Assembly: GCF_000699445.3 (NCBI RefSeq)
Contig: NC_067196.1
Location: 43,677,806 to 43,741,805 of the forward strand
Source of the DNA: Schistosoma haematobium
Taxonomy: Eukaryota > Platyhelminthes > Trematoda > Strigeidida > Schistosomatidae
Length of the DNA: 64,000 nucleotides
Direction of reading: 5' to 3'
Shown: one piece after another, positions 22,498 to 36,039 of the stretch
Position numbering within the stretch: the stretch's first letter is position 1
Layout of the letters: each line of letters starts with the position of its first letter
Translations under genes and position numbers: made by a program
Notes under the pieces: generated by a model
Databases searched by the model: none
What the model was told of the DNA's origin: nothing
The model's input: only the letters and a program-made list of their open reading frames with translations

Positions 22498-25400
22498 TCC
22501 AAACTTATTGTTCACATTAAATATGCGATTTTACCATATCTATGTAAATTAAATCATCCTATAACATAATTTTTTTGTTATACATTGATTTTTGGTCCGA
22601 CGGTTGATTCAGATTAAAAAATTCTTTTGTTCAGATGATGACTTAGTGTATGATAGCTGAGTCAAGTTATTAGAACTATCATAGAAGTAATTGCCTTAAG
22701 GGTAGTTGAAAACTTCAGGTCAGGGAAATAATTTGACCTCTATAATCTCATTATTCCTAGCGTTTCCTACATAATCCAATCACCTGCTTGTTATCTGTCA
22801 AAGTGACTTGATAAAGTGGCATGTACAGTGTTCAATTATTTTCCATCAGTATCCTGCCAACAAGAACTTCGTTATTCATCATTACTTGATTGCTACTAGG
22901 CGTGCTGCTGAGTCGAGACAAGATATATGAAACTTGAAGTTATTCTTTGTCTAATTACTTGGTTATTGATCCAGCAGTTACTTGATTTTATTCTTTATTC
23001 GAATCTAACTACACACCAAATTTTGATTCACTCACTTGCTCTTTTCTTTTATCATTCAATAATTACAGTCGATTAACTATTAGTCTGGTTTGAATCGAAT
23101 ATGCCTTAGTTATGTATATACTGAAGCACTGTGGTTTGTCTTGATATTATATTTTGTTCGTATAATCATACAAAGTATGGGTCTAAAATGGTATGGTTAC
23201 TGGTAATCAGTTATCTGGCTTCCTATTGTGTATATTTTCCTAGCTTATTGTAATAGAGATAATGGCATAGGCAAAGGCGCAACACACACGGTTTGGTCTA
23301 AGGTGAGGGTGAGTTTTTCGGAATCCTTTGCTTTGTATGTTTAACCCACTCGGCATTTTAGGTTTTCTTAGATTGATAATATTATTTCTTTTGAAGTTAT
23401 AAAATTGAGTAACTGTCGATTATCCCTTGAATACATTTGGGGTTGGTTTACATTCAGGATACTTTATTTGAGTTATTCCTACTTGTGTAGTGCAAATAGA
23501 CAAAACCCAGTGATGAAATGAAAGTTTATGCACCAGGATCGCTTACACTTACCAAAGGGTGTTAAGATAAATGGCAGTTCTCTAAGCTAGGTTCGGGTTA
23601 AGTCTTATTAAATCCCTAATTTTTCTTTAAGAAAGCAAACATTCTAGTGAAAATAAATCCGTCTGTGACAACTTCACGTTTAAAAGCTGTAAAATGAATC
23701 CGAACTGTGCCGATGACTTGGATATGCGGCATATCCAAATTCGTAAGGGTTCCTGGTCGTGAAAAACTTCGTGAAGTGGAGCAGGTTAAATAGATCATTG
23801 ACTAATCATATCCCTGGAGTATAAATACACTATGGCTAATTGTCCTGAGTGCTTAATAACAATGAAATAAATGTCTTTACTTAATGGGTTGGAGATTGTG
23901 AGACAAACGAACGGTTTCGTTATAAACGTTAACTTGATAACATTTTGGTTCAATAAGACAAGAATAAACTCGCACCTATGAACAAACTGTTGTCTATATC
24001 TGCTAGGTGGAACTCATACTTAAGTTAGTTTAAATGATGAATCAAACTGTGCTGATTGTCCCTTGAGTTCATTTTAGTCAAAATCTTAAGCTATTTACTG
24101 TTAAAATCAAACAAACTCTAATTTTAAGTATGGGGAATCGCACACTAACCTAATATATGGCATCTAAATCGTGCTTCTTGATCGGGTTCAAGATGTGTAA
24201 GCGTTCCTTCAGATATTTACACATTCTGTAGTGTACGAGAACACAGGCGTGTACAACCAAATATATTTTAACACAAAACTACAGTATGTCTTAGTCAAAT
24301 CTGTAAACCACATAGTAAATACTTCGTTTACAAAATGTCAAACAATCGTCTCAGACTTCATTATTCCTTTGTTTCCACAGCAACCATTTTCTTCTCTTTG
24401 TTCTAGCCAACTTTCTGGCGCCAGGCATTGGACTTCCGATTAGTGATACATACTTCTTATATCTGTCATATCAGTAGAACACCACAACGGTAATACCTTT
24501 AATAGGAAAGGCTAAAAGCTTCTGGCTGTATGGGTACTAAACATAAATCAACTTCGTAATAAGGGTTTAGAATATCACGCAGGCATATAAAATTAAATAT
24601 TCTTAAAGGGGTTATGTGTTGATCTGCACTAGTTAGATATTGTTTGTCTTGTATAATAAGCATTAAAGGAGTATGTTTATCTGGTATCCTTTGATTTAAC
24701 TCCCACTGCATGGACAACTAAGAATTAACATTTAAACTCACAATCTTAGCAGCAATCACATTCAATAAGTTCATTAAATGGATACTAAGATTTTTTCACA
24801 CCTAATCGTACATCTAACTTTAAACAACGTACCTGGTTAAAGCTAATGCTTTGATAGTATATCTAGATTATAGCTAAGAGTAAAAAACAATGCAGGTCCA
24901 GTTCATTTTGAAACTTCTCAACTTGATGTGTCTACATCCCGGTAGTGTTGTTCACAGCGAGACTTGAACTCAGTACCTTTCGCTTCAAAAATATAATGTT
25001 TATCCAATTCATTTTGATTTGTTTCTTTTGCTTTTGTACTTAAATTTCCATCGTTCTTGTTATTATTCCTAACTTTGCTTCACTTTGTTGATATAGATTT
25101 CCTTAACTTATAATCGTTGATATTCCTGAGTCAAACAGGGCATAATGGTGTAGCAATCAAACTCTAGACGTTGGTTAGAGTTATCAACGATAAAAATAAA
25201 CAACATCCTAATTAGTCAGCATTTTGCCTTCGGTAGTTTTTTTTGATAAAAAAAGATATATTACCATGATTGAAGCAAACAAAGAGATTTCCGTTTTTGG
25301 AACTCTCGTTTCGTTACCTACTGTGAATAATTCAAACACGTATGTCGAGTAGAATATGATTACAAAAAAAAAGAAAAAATACTAACTCTACAATAAAAAA

Positions 25401-28390
25401 GGTCATAATTTAACAAGCAGTTTTTGTGTATTCAACTCACAGAGCTTCTCTAACAAATTTTTGAATTTCTTAACTACCCTCAAAAATAATGATCAACTTC
25501 TGGTTAAATTATGTAGATTACTGTACTAATCGAAAAAGTCAACTGAAAGAAATTTTAAAAAATCATTGGAAAACTTGATCATTTTGTATAATAACGAATA
25601 AACATACTCATATTTGGCATTTTACCGTTAAATATTTTGAGAGATATATTGTAGAAAATACCTGCGTTATTAAACATACATCAAAGACTCCAAGTGAATA
25701 AAATATAACTTGATATATACTTCATTGGACAAACATGTAACTGAAATGACATACATGATTATTCATTTTTGTCAGAAATGACATTTGATCTCTGACAGAG
25801 TTTGTAGTTCTCTTGTATTCGACAACTTTCAGTACAACTATTCGAGTAATAAATCTCACTAATTTATCATATATGTAGTTAATCGGCACATGTATTATTA
25901 AAGAATCGTTGATTGTATGATTAAAATATATTGTCAACAGAAGTTTTACTAAAATAACTAAAAAGCATTTTAAAAATATTTTTAATAGACATGGTATATA
26001 ATCGATACCCAAAAATAGTCACTGTGCCTGAACCATTTAAAATGACGGCTCATATTCAATAATCAGTAAAGTATATAGAAAGGAATAACAAGAAAAGAAT
26101 TTTGAAGAAGTTGTATAATTCTTTCTTAGAGTTTCCGTTTAAAAAGTGAGGTCTTTAAAACACCTATAGGAATAAAACTTCAGTGATATTTTTTTCCAAA
26201 ACTTGTTTGTGTGGATATTCTACGGGAATGGATTAGTAATTATGTTGTGACCCAGCCTAAAATTCATATTTTTTACGATTAGTATGCAGTGGTTGTGGTA
26301 CGAAAGTCAATTAAGAAGAATGGTTAATGAAATTACTTAAGTTTAAGAAACATATTGTTATTATACTCTAAAACGTTAACAAACGTCAGATGTCTTCAAC
26401 TAAAAAAATTAACCCAGAAGTCAAGGCTGAGGCAACACCGACTGTAAAGTGAAATAAGAATTGTGTATGTCAAGTTATCGATGTATCAAACATTGAGTCC
26501 GTAAATATTTGGCATAAAAATCCTAATACTAAAATTTTGTTAGTAGCGTGAATATACTGCGTTAAACATAATAACGTAATGTAAAAAAATGCAGTTTCAT
26601 TTCGATATGGTATAAAATCAACAGTAAAATCGGAACATACTTTTAGACACTAGTTCCGTATTAACTAAATCCATTTAGAAAAAAGAAATTATCTCCATTT
26701 ATTCTGCAAAGTACATTATGAAAAGACTTTAAAATCTTTTATTGATAAACGACAGGATAAACAAATATCAACGTACTTTACCATTTCCAATTTGATATAC
26801 TGTGATTTTGAGTTGACCATATTTTTTCAAGAATTTTATCAAAGATTCTCTCATATGTTATATTTGCCTAAAGATTCGAAGTATCTAATCACGAATTTAA
26901 CGAATTCTTTAAATGGTATTTATTCTTTCAATTAAATTAGTGTCACTATTTAATGACACTGTAATGTATTTATTTTGTCCAATAAATGTTTTATAATGTG
27001 ATGATAAATTGCAGACAGTTTCTTGGTTGAAGATAGCGTTAAACTGGATTTTGAATTTTTCTTATATACTTGTGGTATTCATGAGCTAGACAGACAGCCC
27101 AGTGAAATAATCTTGGCAGTTTTGATTATTCATAGAATAAACATGAACATAAGAAATTCAATGCAGAAATATTGGTGAAACAAAGTCTATTGGTTTCCAT
27201 TTCGGTAAATGGTTATTAAAAAACTACAAAAATTAATTGAAATAGTAGAATTTGAACTAGAGAAGTTTTTAGATTAGAAGATATACTTTCCTTTGTATTT
27301 GTCTAGTAGAATAAGTGTAATGAGGAATATATTACTAATGACTATATATCCTGTGAATGTGATTACAAAGGAACTGAACATTGTTATTAGATACTCTCAA
27401 GGAAGACGAATACTCTGGGACGTTTATAAACAGTTACAAAGCCATAGAAACCAAAAAAATATTTGAGCGGTAAATGATAAGTTACAGTTTACTAGCATAT
27501 GATCTTGAAGATTGCATCTATTAAGGTATTAATTCTAAATATTATCCAACACGTTTGAAAAAATGTTCAACACAAGCAAATAACTAATTATTCCTATCCA
27601 GTCACTAGTGACTCTGACACTGAAAAATATATAGAACATCTATTTAGATCAGATACGTATTTTCGTACTTATCAATTTAACCATTCATTTGAACTAATTT
27701 TTATTGAAAGTTCCTTATCTTTCAATGCTTTATATTCATCATTACCTTATAGAGTGCCTAAATAAGTGTTTATCTACGACTACAAATAATATTATCTCAG
27801 TACACCTAGTTAAAAAAAAACTGTGATACCTACTATTAGTAAAAATAATAATCTACTTAAAGCTTTTAGTCTTTGAATTCTTCAAACAGTATAAACAATA
27901 TAATTCATGTGGATTAAAACATGTTCCTGGGCTTTCAGTTCTCAAGAAGCAGTTCTAACCTATTTTTCTATCCTACTCATTATTATGTTCGATCAATTAG
28001 TGATCATCCCTAATATATAATGATCTAAGATATCGAGTATTTCAGTTGTTTCCTTAAAAATATAATTAAAATATTTACATGAAGTTAGGTGTGGTAAAGT
28101 TGTGTTTTAGCATTTACCATGTTTAATCAGGAAACGGATATTATATTATTTAATCTGATAATGATTCTTTACATAGTTTGAATATATACAATGAGTTAAT
28201 CAGAATACTATGTGTATACTTTGTTAACAGGACAAATTAAATGAAATTACAAACCGCCAACACATAAATAAGGAGAAAGTTAAAATTAAAATTGTAAATA
28301 CCATGGAAAAATAGCTAAAAAATTAAAACAGAAATATTAGTCTAGTTGTTTTAGCTACATATGTGTTAATCACTGGTAAATTAAACGAAT
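22498..28390. other. AT-rich intergenic DNA
   Basis: The sequence becomes markedly more AT-rich from about 24.5 kb. I see no gene, structural RNA or recognisable element. The ORFs at 24231, 24499 and 25722 are rich in I, N, Y, F and K as expected from AT-rich noise. A short palindrome (AGTGTCA ... TGACACT) occurs near 26939-26961. Confidence 0.45.
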
Positions 28391-28399
28391 CAGTTGATA

Positions 28400-29135
28400 T
28401 TAATAATAACTATAATGTAAGATTTCATTTTCCAAAATGACTTTGAACATAAGTGTTGTCATATCCTGTGAACTGAGTGGCTTATTTGCGAAGCATCCTT
28501 TGTTCTGAATAAAAACATTGACACAATCTTCAAATAGAACTGAAGTATTTAAATTTCTCCACATACGATTGAAAGCTTGTCCTGTTGATGCTAATCTTGA
28601 TTGGCTATTGTCGACGCTTAACCTGTCCTCGTCTGAATAATCATTTTGATTATTTCTCCCTTTGGCCTGATTCTTGATCTTATATCTGTTCATGATTTCC
28701 TTAATTGGTTGAAAAATTAGGTCAATCTCAATGTATTCAGTGATTGTTGATTGGCCTGAGTGCCAAGCTTCTAACTTTTTCTATAGAAAATCTCAGCATT
28801 TTCCCAATCGAATCTCTCCTCAACTGTCCATGTGTATTGATATAAGAGAAGATATATCACGGAATTTCGATAGCTAGTCGGTGTCGAAGGATACAAAGTA
28901 GAGGGCCACCACCTTGACCGACGTAGTGTTTCTTACAGCTGGGACGTTTTATTTCGTAGATGTCTGGCGATTCTTCTGTCAGCATTTCATCCTTTGGTTT
29001 ATGTATCGTTGGTTGAAGTGATTTTGTTACCTTATGCTCTACACTTGTTCCGAACAGCTCCGATAAGCTTGTTGTAATTTCTCACATGTCCTGTATGTAT
29101 GATACGATGATCCGTTTATTGGGTTCCCCTTTTAT
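28400..29135 (-). pseudogene. Penelope-like element, GIY-YIG endonuclease remnant (lineage A)
   Basis: Read downward on the minus strand across several frames, the segment keeps the C-terminal layout of a PLE protein. It has R-I-I-V-S-Y-I-Q-D-M followed by an in-frame TGA; S-L-S-E-L-F-G-T-S-V; D-I-Y-E-I-K-R-P-S-C-K-K-H-Y-V-G-Q (the GIY-YIG core, with the first motif C as R); R-H-R-L-A-I; F-D-W-E-N-A-E-I; and L-E-A-W-H-S-G-Q-S-T-I-T with E-Y-I-E-I-D. The D-W-x-x-A-x-I and E-A-W-H-S patterns are characteristic of these elements. At least two frameshifts and a stop make it dead. The open 97-codon end (28693-28400) belongs to this element and is not an independent gene. Confidence 0.6.
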
Positions 29136-29858
29136 TTTCTCATTTTGATGCAGAAAATTCACTGAAAAATCTCAGCGAAACTCACCAACAAAAATGAAAT
29201 CCAGTTCACATAATAGGAAGTTTCAATAATATGAATGAGTCATAAACAATGATTATGAAACAAGCCGTTTCTCTTTCAGTATATCTGTTTAGTTATTTCG
29301 CTAAAAGGAGCAGATCCACATACTACCAACCCTATGGAAATTAGGTATTTGTTAGAAAACCATGAATGGATATTCTTTTCTAGTTTGAATTTCATAAGGT
29401 ATATCTGAAATATTGAGATAACTGATGCATCCTGTGAAATTTAGACATGTGGTAAACAAGACGGTGGTTATTTGTCATTTATAAATTAGTATATCTCTAA
29501 TAATTATCTCTTTCTAAATAAGATATTTTCTAAACAAAACTCAAGCGATCGGTGATAAATGAATGATCCACTTTTTAGTGATTTTTCTATAAATCCATCT
29601 AAAGGTTACTAAAAGATCAATAATAATAGTAAATATTGGTGAAATAATTAACAGATCAACGTAACCCTTCCATCATTAGGAGACCTAATTCAAATCTCTT
29701 CATTTCTCTACACATTAAAGACAGAAGTTAAAGAAATGTATTTAGTAAGTATGATATTCCAATTAAACAATACTGAAAATCATAGCTATTTACGTTATCC
29801 TATTGACTTATTAGTTAAAACTGAAAGTAGAGCAAGTATTAAAAACCTATTTCACACA

Positions 29859-29859
<1 letters not shown>

Positions 29860-29899
<40 letters not shown>
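29860..29899. repeat. (TA)n microsatellite
   Basis: An uninterrupted run of about 19-20 TA units. Confidence 0.95.
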
Positions 29900-29900
<1 letters not shown>

Positions 29901-30384
29901 CAATTGATAATGTTAACTTTTTATCAATTTCTATGCCTTAAAGCTGAATGATTGAAGAAATATTATTGAAAACTTGTCATTATTTGTTGATAAACCCCTA
30001 AAGCAATAATTATCTTTTAACAATATAAGTGATTATAAACAGAGATTTATATCCTCTCATCTTATCTCTGGTTTGTTTATCCACTCCTTCACTTATGTAT
30101 TCTAAATCATATCTTCTTTAATATAAAAAAAGTAGTCGATTATAGATTCAATAAACATAAAGTTTTGATTTAATATAATAATTTGACCTGTAAATAAATT
30201 ATAAATTAGTTTTGTTTTATTCCATGTTATATCTGGTAAATTATATTACAGAGAATATATATATATATAACGTAGGCTATAAGCCTTAATAACTTGTTAA
30301 AGCTCATTCAATATACCAATATAAAAGATTCAATTACATGTAAACTAATTATTTCTATGAAGAGGAAAAAACAGCATCAGTTTT

Positions 30385-30385
<1 letters not shown>

Positions 30386-30438
<53 letters not shown>
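30386..30438. repeat. (ATT)n microsatellite
   Basis: About 17-18 uninterrupted TTA/ATT units. Confidence 0.95.
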
Positions 30439-30724
30439 GAGAATAAACATGAAGTACAGAGAAAATATCAAATACACTTGTAACTTAACTAAATAATAAC
30501 CAAAAAATTGAACTGTTTCAAGTGGAACGTAATGTTATTATTATTTGTTTAGATATTGTTATTATCGTAAATGATTTTTATCAAGATGATTGAACTAACA
30601 TAAAATGTAATTTGATTAGTTAATGATAATAAACTTTCAAGAATACATAGAATAAACGATTTGTCATGTTTATTTTATGTAAGTGATGTTGAATTGATAA
30701 AGAAAACTTTTATTTCAGAAGTGA

Positions 30725-31070
30725 TTTTGTGGAAATTATAGTAATTTTAATGGTTGAGATCATGAGTCAGTTGAAGCTAGAGCAGGTCTGTTGTGAGATA
30801 GTAACTCACTGATGACAATGGTGGATGTGTCGATCGATTCCGTGGATTAGTTGAAGTTAGATATTAACATCGTTGGATGTTAGCTCAGTGGTTTAGTGGT
30901 TAAGCGCTCGCGCGCAAGACTGATACGTCCTGGGTTGGAATCTCGCGAGGCGGGACCATGGATACGCACTGCTGAGGAATCCCACAATATGATGGAACGG
31001 GCTTTCAGTGCTTGCAGGCTTTCCATGGCGATCTAGCTTCAATCGACTCATGATTTCAATCACTGAAAAA
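30725..31070 (+). mobile_element. tRNA-derived SINE with hammerhead core; composite with inverted tail
   Basis: The left 58 bp (ATGGTTGAGATCATGAGTCA, then a GTTGAAGCTAGA-type continuation) is the SINE 3' tail in minus orientation. It joins at about 30783 to a near full-length plus copy. The plus copy has the 5' unit (GAGATAGTAACTCACTGATG), a tRNA-like head with box A (GCTCAGTGGTTTAGTGG) and box B (GGGTTGGAATC), a hammerhead-like core CTGAGGA ... GGAAC (30970-31000), and the tail CTAGCTTCAATCGACTCATG. The stem II and GAAA parts of the ribozyme are mutated. Internal pol III promoter function is inferred from the family. Confidence 0.8.
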
Positions 31071-31889
31071 CTTTAATTGTCAACTTTTCTTTCACTTTCT
31101 TACTTCATAAAATTACTAACTTATTCTATACTATTGTTGTATTTTGCATAGTTGTAAACATGTCCTTGGGTTAGGTGAGTTTGGTTGGACTTGTACTATG
31201 TTAAGCTGATAAAAGATGGTTGATTACTCGAAATAATTTTTTTTCTTTAGTGTCAGTTGGTTGGAGGCATTAATGAGGTAACACTACTTTCATGCTTATC
31301 GACATTCTTCTGAAAGAAGTATTTGCAATCTCGAGGGGACTACTTTTTTCATATCACTTAATATCACAACTAAGATTTTTCAACACTAGATTATACGGAG
31401 CGTCAATAAACTCTTATGAAAATGAGATATTAGACAAACTGATTGTTGAAAGATAACCGGTTAAATGTTTTTTAGTGTTTATCAGGTTTTATCGAAAAAC
31501 CATTTAACATCAAAAAGATTGTGTACACTATTTCGAATCACCTTGACTGACAGCCACACTGGAATTAAGTTGATAGAATTTTGTTTAGAGCCAGTAAGTT
31601 GACAAACATGACTTGTGTTGCTTATCAATGATCGATCATTGTAATCTCATTCTGTCGAATGAATAATAATTTTGAATAGGAATTTTTAAAACGAGTTTGT
31701 TAGTTTTAGTGGCAAACTGGTCTTAGCTTTGTTGAAAACTAAGTAGCCTCGGGATATAGTACAACTTGAGAAGCTAACAATTTTGTTTTATCATGACTTT
31801 TAAACTTAATGTCTTAGATATTGGGAAACTTCTTAAATATAACGTTTCTAATTATAGAATTTTTGACTTATTGTTTATTAATTTTCACT

Positions 31890-31972
31890 TGTGCGAATTG
31901 TCTCGATATTACCTTAATTCATGTTTGCTTATAATGCTTGTGAATTAAGGCAATATCAAGGCAATCCGCACA
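31890..31972. repeat. Long imperfect hairpin (32-bp arms, 19-nt loop)
   Basis: The arms 31890-31921 and 31941-31972 are complementary at 28 of 32 positions; all four mismatches are transitions. The arms begin TGTGCG and meet at TTAATTCA / TGAATTAA. The size is compatible with a small-RNA precursor or a foldback remnant. It lies about 90 bp upstream of the SINE at 32060. Confidence 0.65.
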
Positions 31973-32059
31973 GTATGCACATATGCTAATAAGAGACTGA
32001 TCAGTTGCAATGGTAAGTCAATGGTAAGACTCAAGTAAACGATACCAAGTGAATTTAAA

Positions 32060-32250
32060 CTACACCCCATTGCACAAGCAAGCAGCTATCAGGATTCAAT
32101 AGCTAAATGGATAACGGAATGGCGTTTGGAGCGAATGGTACTGGGTTCGAGTCCCAGGGTAGGCATCAAGTCAGATTTAGGTATATCTAGCTGAACGAGA
32201 TGCACGTCCTAGATTCCACTGCTGGCCACTATCCATCTTTGCTTACAAAC
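32060..32250 (+). mobile_element. Second tRNA-derived SINE family
   Basis: A box A-like TAGCTAAATGG (32100-32110) and a box B GGTTCGAGTCC (32144-32154) within a perfect T-arm CTGGG...CCCAG identify a tRNA-derived head. It is followed by a non-tRNA body, AACGAGATGCACGTCCTAG. No acceptor-stem complementarity exists, so it is not a functional tRNA gene. It is unrelated to the hammerhead SINE. Confidence 0.6.
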
Positions 32251-32476
32251 TGAAAATAATTGCAACGTTTTATAACCCGGAAAATAGATTATCTGATGTT
32301 ATTGTATCACTAAAATAAATATTACCGGTATCCATTAAAGTTATTTAATTAATCTACTATAACAGATCACGTGAAATTGAGTTTGTTCACAATTAGTTCA
32401 ATAAAGTCATTTTATTAACTTATTAACGAACTGATTCATCCTAACAACAACTTATCTATATCATTGAATCTTTATT

Positions 32477-32907
32477 ACTCTTACGAATGTATGGACACGT
32501 ATGCCTGAATATTGCTTACGGCCCTCGCATTTATTCACTATACTAACCTTACTACTAACCACTTATTTGATTTGATGACTCATTCATTTCACTATGTATA
32601 TATATGTCCATGTTATTCATATTCATTGCTCTCGCACTCGCTCTCGCTCGCTTAATTGTACTCGCGTACTCGTATTCATATTCGCTGACTCTCTCGGTCG
32701 CTTGCTTGCCTTTCGGCACAACTCTTCTATTCTTGTTTAACGCATGTGTAATTTTGGATATATGTGTGTGGTCCCGTAATAAACGTAATCAACGCTTCGT
32801 ATTCGTCTTCTGATTAATATACCGTTGGGCCATTATATAGGGCGGTTATCAAGACGAACTGTATACGGAGTTTATGGATTATATCGAATACCGACCACCA
32901 CACTACC
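32477..32907 (+). mobile_element. Solo LTR-like element flanked by 9-bp direct repeats
   Basis: A GC-richer island in AT-rich DNA. ATCTTTATT occurs immediately on both sides (32468-32476 and 32908-32916). Inside are a TATATATATG stretch, simple CTCGCTCTCGCTCGC DNA, an AATAAA (about 32779), and an end reading CCGACCACCACAC. The size (431 bp), the internal TATA/AATAAA order and the flanking repeats suggest a solo LTR. The termini are not a clean TG...CA and 9 bp is long for an LTR target duplication, so the exact borders may be 1-4 bp off. The 69-codon ORF inside is an artefact of the simple sequence. Confidence 0.5.
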
Positions 32908-34311
32908 ATCTTTATTCAAAGTAAACTAAGTATTAGGAAGAGAGAATTTTGATCAATAAAATCATTGGCCATATTTTCTTCAGGCTAGAAAACAGTACAT
33001 TACAGATAATCGTTTATTCAATAAGTTTTTCCTTTGATCTGCTAACAAACTTTCAAGTTGATTCTTATGTCTTTTTACTATTATTCGATATCTCTTTTAT
33101 TTTACTAACTGAGATGATTAAGTAATTGACTGTAAAGCCAAAATCAAAATTTTACATGGGGCATTTCATTTGAAATTAGGAAAACACTCTTAATCAAGAA
33201 TTCTAACTTGCAGTTCTTAAGAGAAATTATAAAAAAGTTGTTTTTGTCACTTTATCAATAGTCAAATGAACAACTTATGACTATACACATGATGATAAGT
33301 TTCTGAAATAAGCTAAGCTGACAGATTCAATTGAACTTATAAATGATCTAAAATGATTTATTCACTGAAGAATAATACTAGAACTATATTACTTTGGCTT
33401 ATATGTTTCAGTAAGTAGAGATAATTCAGATATTTCCAAGTGGAATACAAAATCTATACCTCAAATGATAGATGAGAAATTTTGAATTTTACTTTGGTTA
33501 AGATTTATCTATTCTACACTTTACAAATTCTAGTATAGAAGGAATAATAACAGTAGAAGGATAACATAAATGCTATTCAGATATTAACAACAGAAATCAA
33601 CTGTATTGATTGTTTAGAAAAAGAAAGAATATATAGAAGTCGAACATAATTACAGGATAGTATCAGTTGAAATAGATAATGATATAAATGTAGAATAGTT
33701 AAAGGCAGTAAATGAAATTGAGTTTGTACTAACCATTCTTAATATTATATACTTATATAAATGAGGAAAACATAACGTTTGATATTTAAGCCAGTTGTAG
33801 AACACACCATGCAAAAAAACATTGAATAGCTGTTGAGCACTGTCTTGAAACTGTGCAGATGCGCATAGTACATTTGGACTACTAAATCACTAGTTCAAGT
33901 GTTCAATTATAGTCAGTTTTTATGACATTGGTATTAACTATAGATCACCGAGTTGGTAGATTTTAATTCATGGCTTTGACTAGAACATCGAAAAGTTCAT
34001 CCCAGAGGTAAGCACTAGCAAGCGATTCTTGTTATTTTAAACTTGAGAAAATCAACTACTGACTGCTATATGCTTTTCAATCTCATTTTAACTGATATCA
34101 GTTAGTCAAGAACAAATACATAAAAGTTCAAAATAAGTAGTTTTTACTTTATTTAACCCGGAAAAAACACCCGTCTGTATTACTCGGGAAGCTGAAGCCA
34201 TATTACATGTCTAATTTGGTTTCATTAATTTATAAATACTATTAAGAATAATAATTTGGTGAATGTCATATAATTAATCAGCATATTTACTACATATTAT
34301 ATTTTTACATG

Positions 34312-34655
34312 CATCAGTGGGCCTTAACGTACACAACGGAAAAAGCAAAATCCTCAAATACAAAACAGAGAACACCAAGCCAATCACACTTGGTAGAGAA
34401 ACTCTGGAAGATGTGGAATCTTTCACGTACCTGGTAAGCATAGTCGATGAACAAAGAAGACCGAATGAGGACGTAAAGGCGAGGATTGGTAAAGCAACAA
34501 CAGCATTTTTACGGCTGAAGAACATACGGAACTCAAAACAATTGTAAACCAATATCATGGTCAGAATCTTTAAAACGAACGTTAAGACATTTCTACTGTA
34601 TGGAGAGAGATGAAACTTCAAGAACTACCACAACCATCATCAAAAGGTACAAATA
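34312..34655 (+). pseudogene. RTE-like retrotransposon fragment, post-RT region
   Basis: The plus-strand translation gives V-G-L-N-V-H-N-G-K-S-K-I-L-K-Y, then P-I-T-L, L-E-D-V-E-S-F-T-Y-L, and D-V-K-A-R-I-G-K-A-T-T-A-F-L-R-L, a stop, and V-R-I-F-K-T-N-V-K-T-F-L-L-Y-G. This is the same region as in the elements at 9.7 and 62.5 kb and precedes the C-E/A-E-T-W motif of RTE proteins. It is truncated at both ends and carries an in-frame TAA. Confidence 0.65.
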
Positions 34656-34859
34656 TTTATAAATAGTGAATATTTTAAAAAATCAGTAGATTCAACCTCC
34701 TCTACACTAAATCTTCCCATATCATTAATAAACCATTTTGATAGTCATCTTATGTCAAGTAAAAAAACGAAAGTTGTAATTCATAGTGTAGTTTCGGTTG
34801 CCATGTCAAGCCCACATAACTTATTCTAGCTTTCAGATAGACCAGTTTATTCACTCTAC

Positions 34860-35640
34860 TTGAGTCACATTTTGACCTTCTTAATTATTCGCTTATCAAC
34901 CTTGACTACTTTTATGTAAGCGTATGTGTGTACTTTTCTTATCTTATTCATCACATGTTTGTAACTTTGTTTGACCATAGACACTGAGTGCGTCTTAATT
35001 AAAATGAGTTGGCTAACATACCTTCTCCAGTCCGTTTGGTATCTTTCGCTACGACTCTCTGGTTGTCTGTTTTGATAGCGATTGTACGAAACATAAGTAT
35101 TCAAAAATTCATTATCGTATTTGATTTATTTAATCCCGTTATTCACTAGCGCGATTTAGGTCGATGATTATATAAGAGGATAGTAGAGATGTATATTTCA
35201 AAAACAATTAGAAACGGTCTAATTAGAGTCAGATCTCAGGCCACTAATTTTCACGATAGAATGATTTCGAAAACATGATGATTACTTAGTGATTTATGCA
35301 TGTACAGACACTCAAAAATAGACATTTTTATTTATGAATCTTAAAAAATAAACCGTGAGTTCCTGTAATTTATTTCTCACATTTATAGTTTGATTTCACG
35401 TAGTTACATGAAAATGAAAGGAATTCAAAATGTGTCACCATTTGCAATTATCTATTTCCTATATAAGAACTTTCGTTTAAATTCGATTGAATAGTTTCGC
35501 AGTATTTGGGCGCCGAATTGATATGAGAATATATATACATTCGATAATTTTGATGTTTGATTATATTTCCTTAAAAAAGCTTACACCAGATTGCCAGGTA
35601 AAACGTTGGATTCACTTCATATTCATTCTCTGAGATTTTA
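34860..35640 (+). repeat. Dispersed LTR-like repeat family, copy 1
   Basis: The part near 35080-35250 (GTATTCAAAAATTCATTATCG ... TTTATTTAATCCCGTTATTCACTA) matches 46650-46800. The part near 35470-35640 (TATTTGGGCGCCGA ... TGAGATTTTA) matches 44225-44310. The separate pieces suggest one larger element whose copies are broken elsewhere. No coding domain was seen. Confidence 0.5.
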
Positions 35641-36039
35641 ACAATATATTCTCCCTCCTTAATCTATTTCATTCTTCAATTTGTTTGTTAAGCTTTTAAC
35701 AATTGAATATAATTTTAGTATTTTGAATTACTTTCTGAAATTAATTTGTAAATCACTGATATTTTGAATCACTATTACGATGAATTAATTCTAAGAGATT
35801 TCGATTACAAAACTTCAGATAAAAGAAATATAAGCTTGATCTAGTTAGATGAACAATAGTAAGGTGGTTTTTGTATTGTAAGTAAGAAGTAACAGTGACT
35901 AACTGAAGCAAAGATAACTTGTAACTTAGTGTGAAAAATTTATAAAATTCAACTCCGAATGATCAATATTTTATTCCTTGACTCAGTTTCTTTAAATAAA
36001 ATACTATTTTCACTATTGTTAACTCAATTAATCAATAGA

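Noticed and set aside
24380..24445. Possible primer-binding site (TGGCGCCAG, inverted) of an LTR element
   Set aside because: The word alone is short and no LTR borders or coding remnants could be placed around it.
25722..26012. 96-codon minus ORF resembling a hydrophobic protein
   Set aside because: Hydrophobic residues follow from T-rich codons; no signal peptide plus domain layout and no context.
32095..32170. tRNA gene
   Set aside because: The T-arm and boxes A/B are good, but there is no acceptor stem; it is the head of a SINE.
32604..32813. 69-codon ORF with A-L-A-L-A-L repeat
   Set aside because: Encoded by CTCG simple sequence inside an LTR-like unit.
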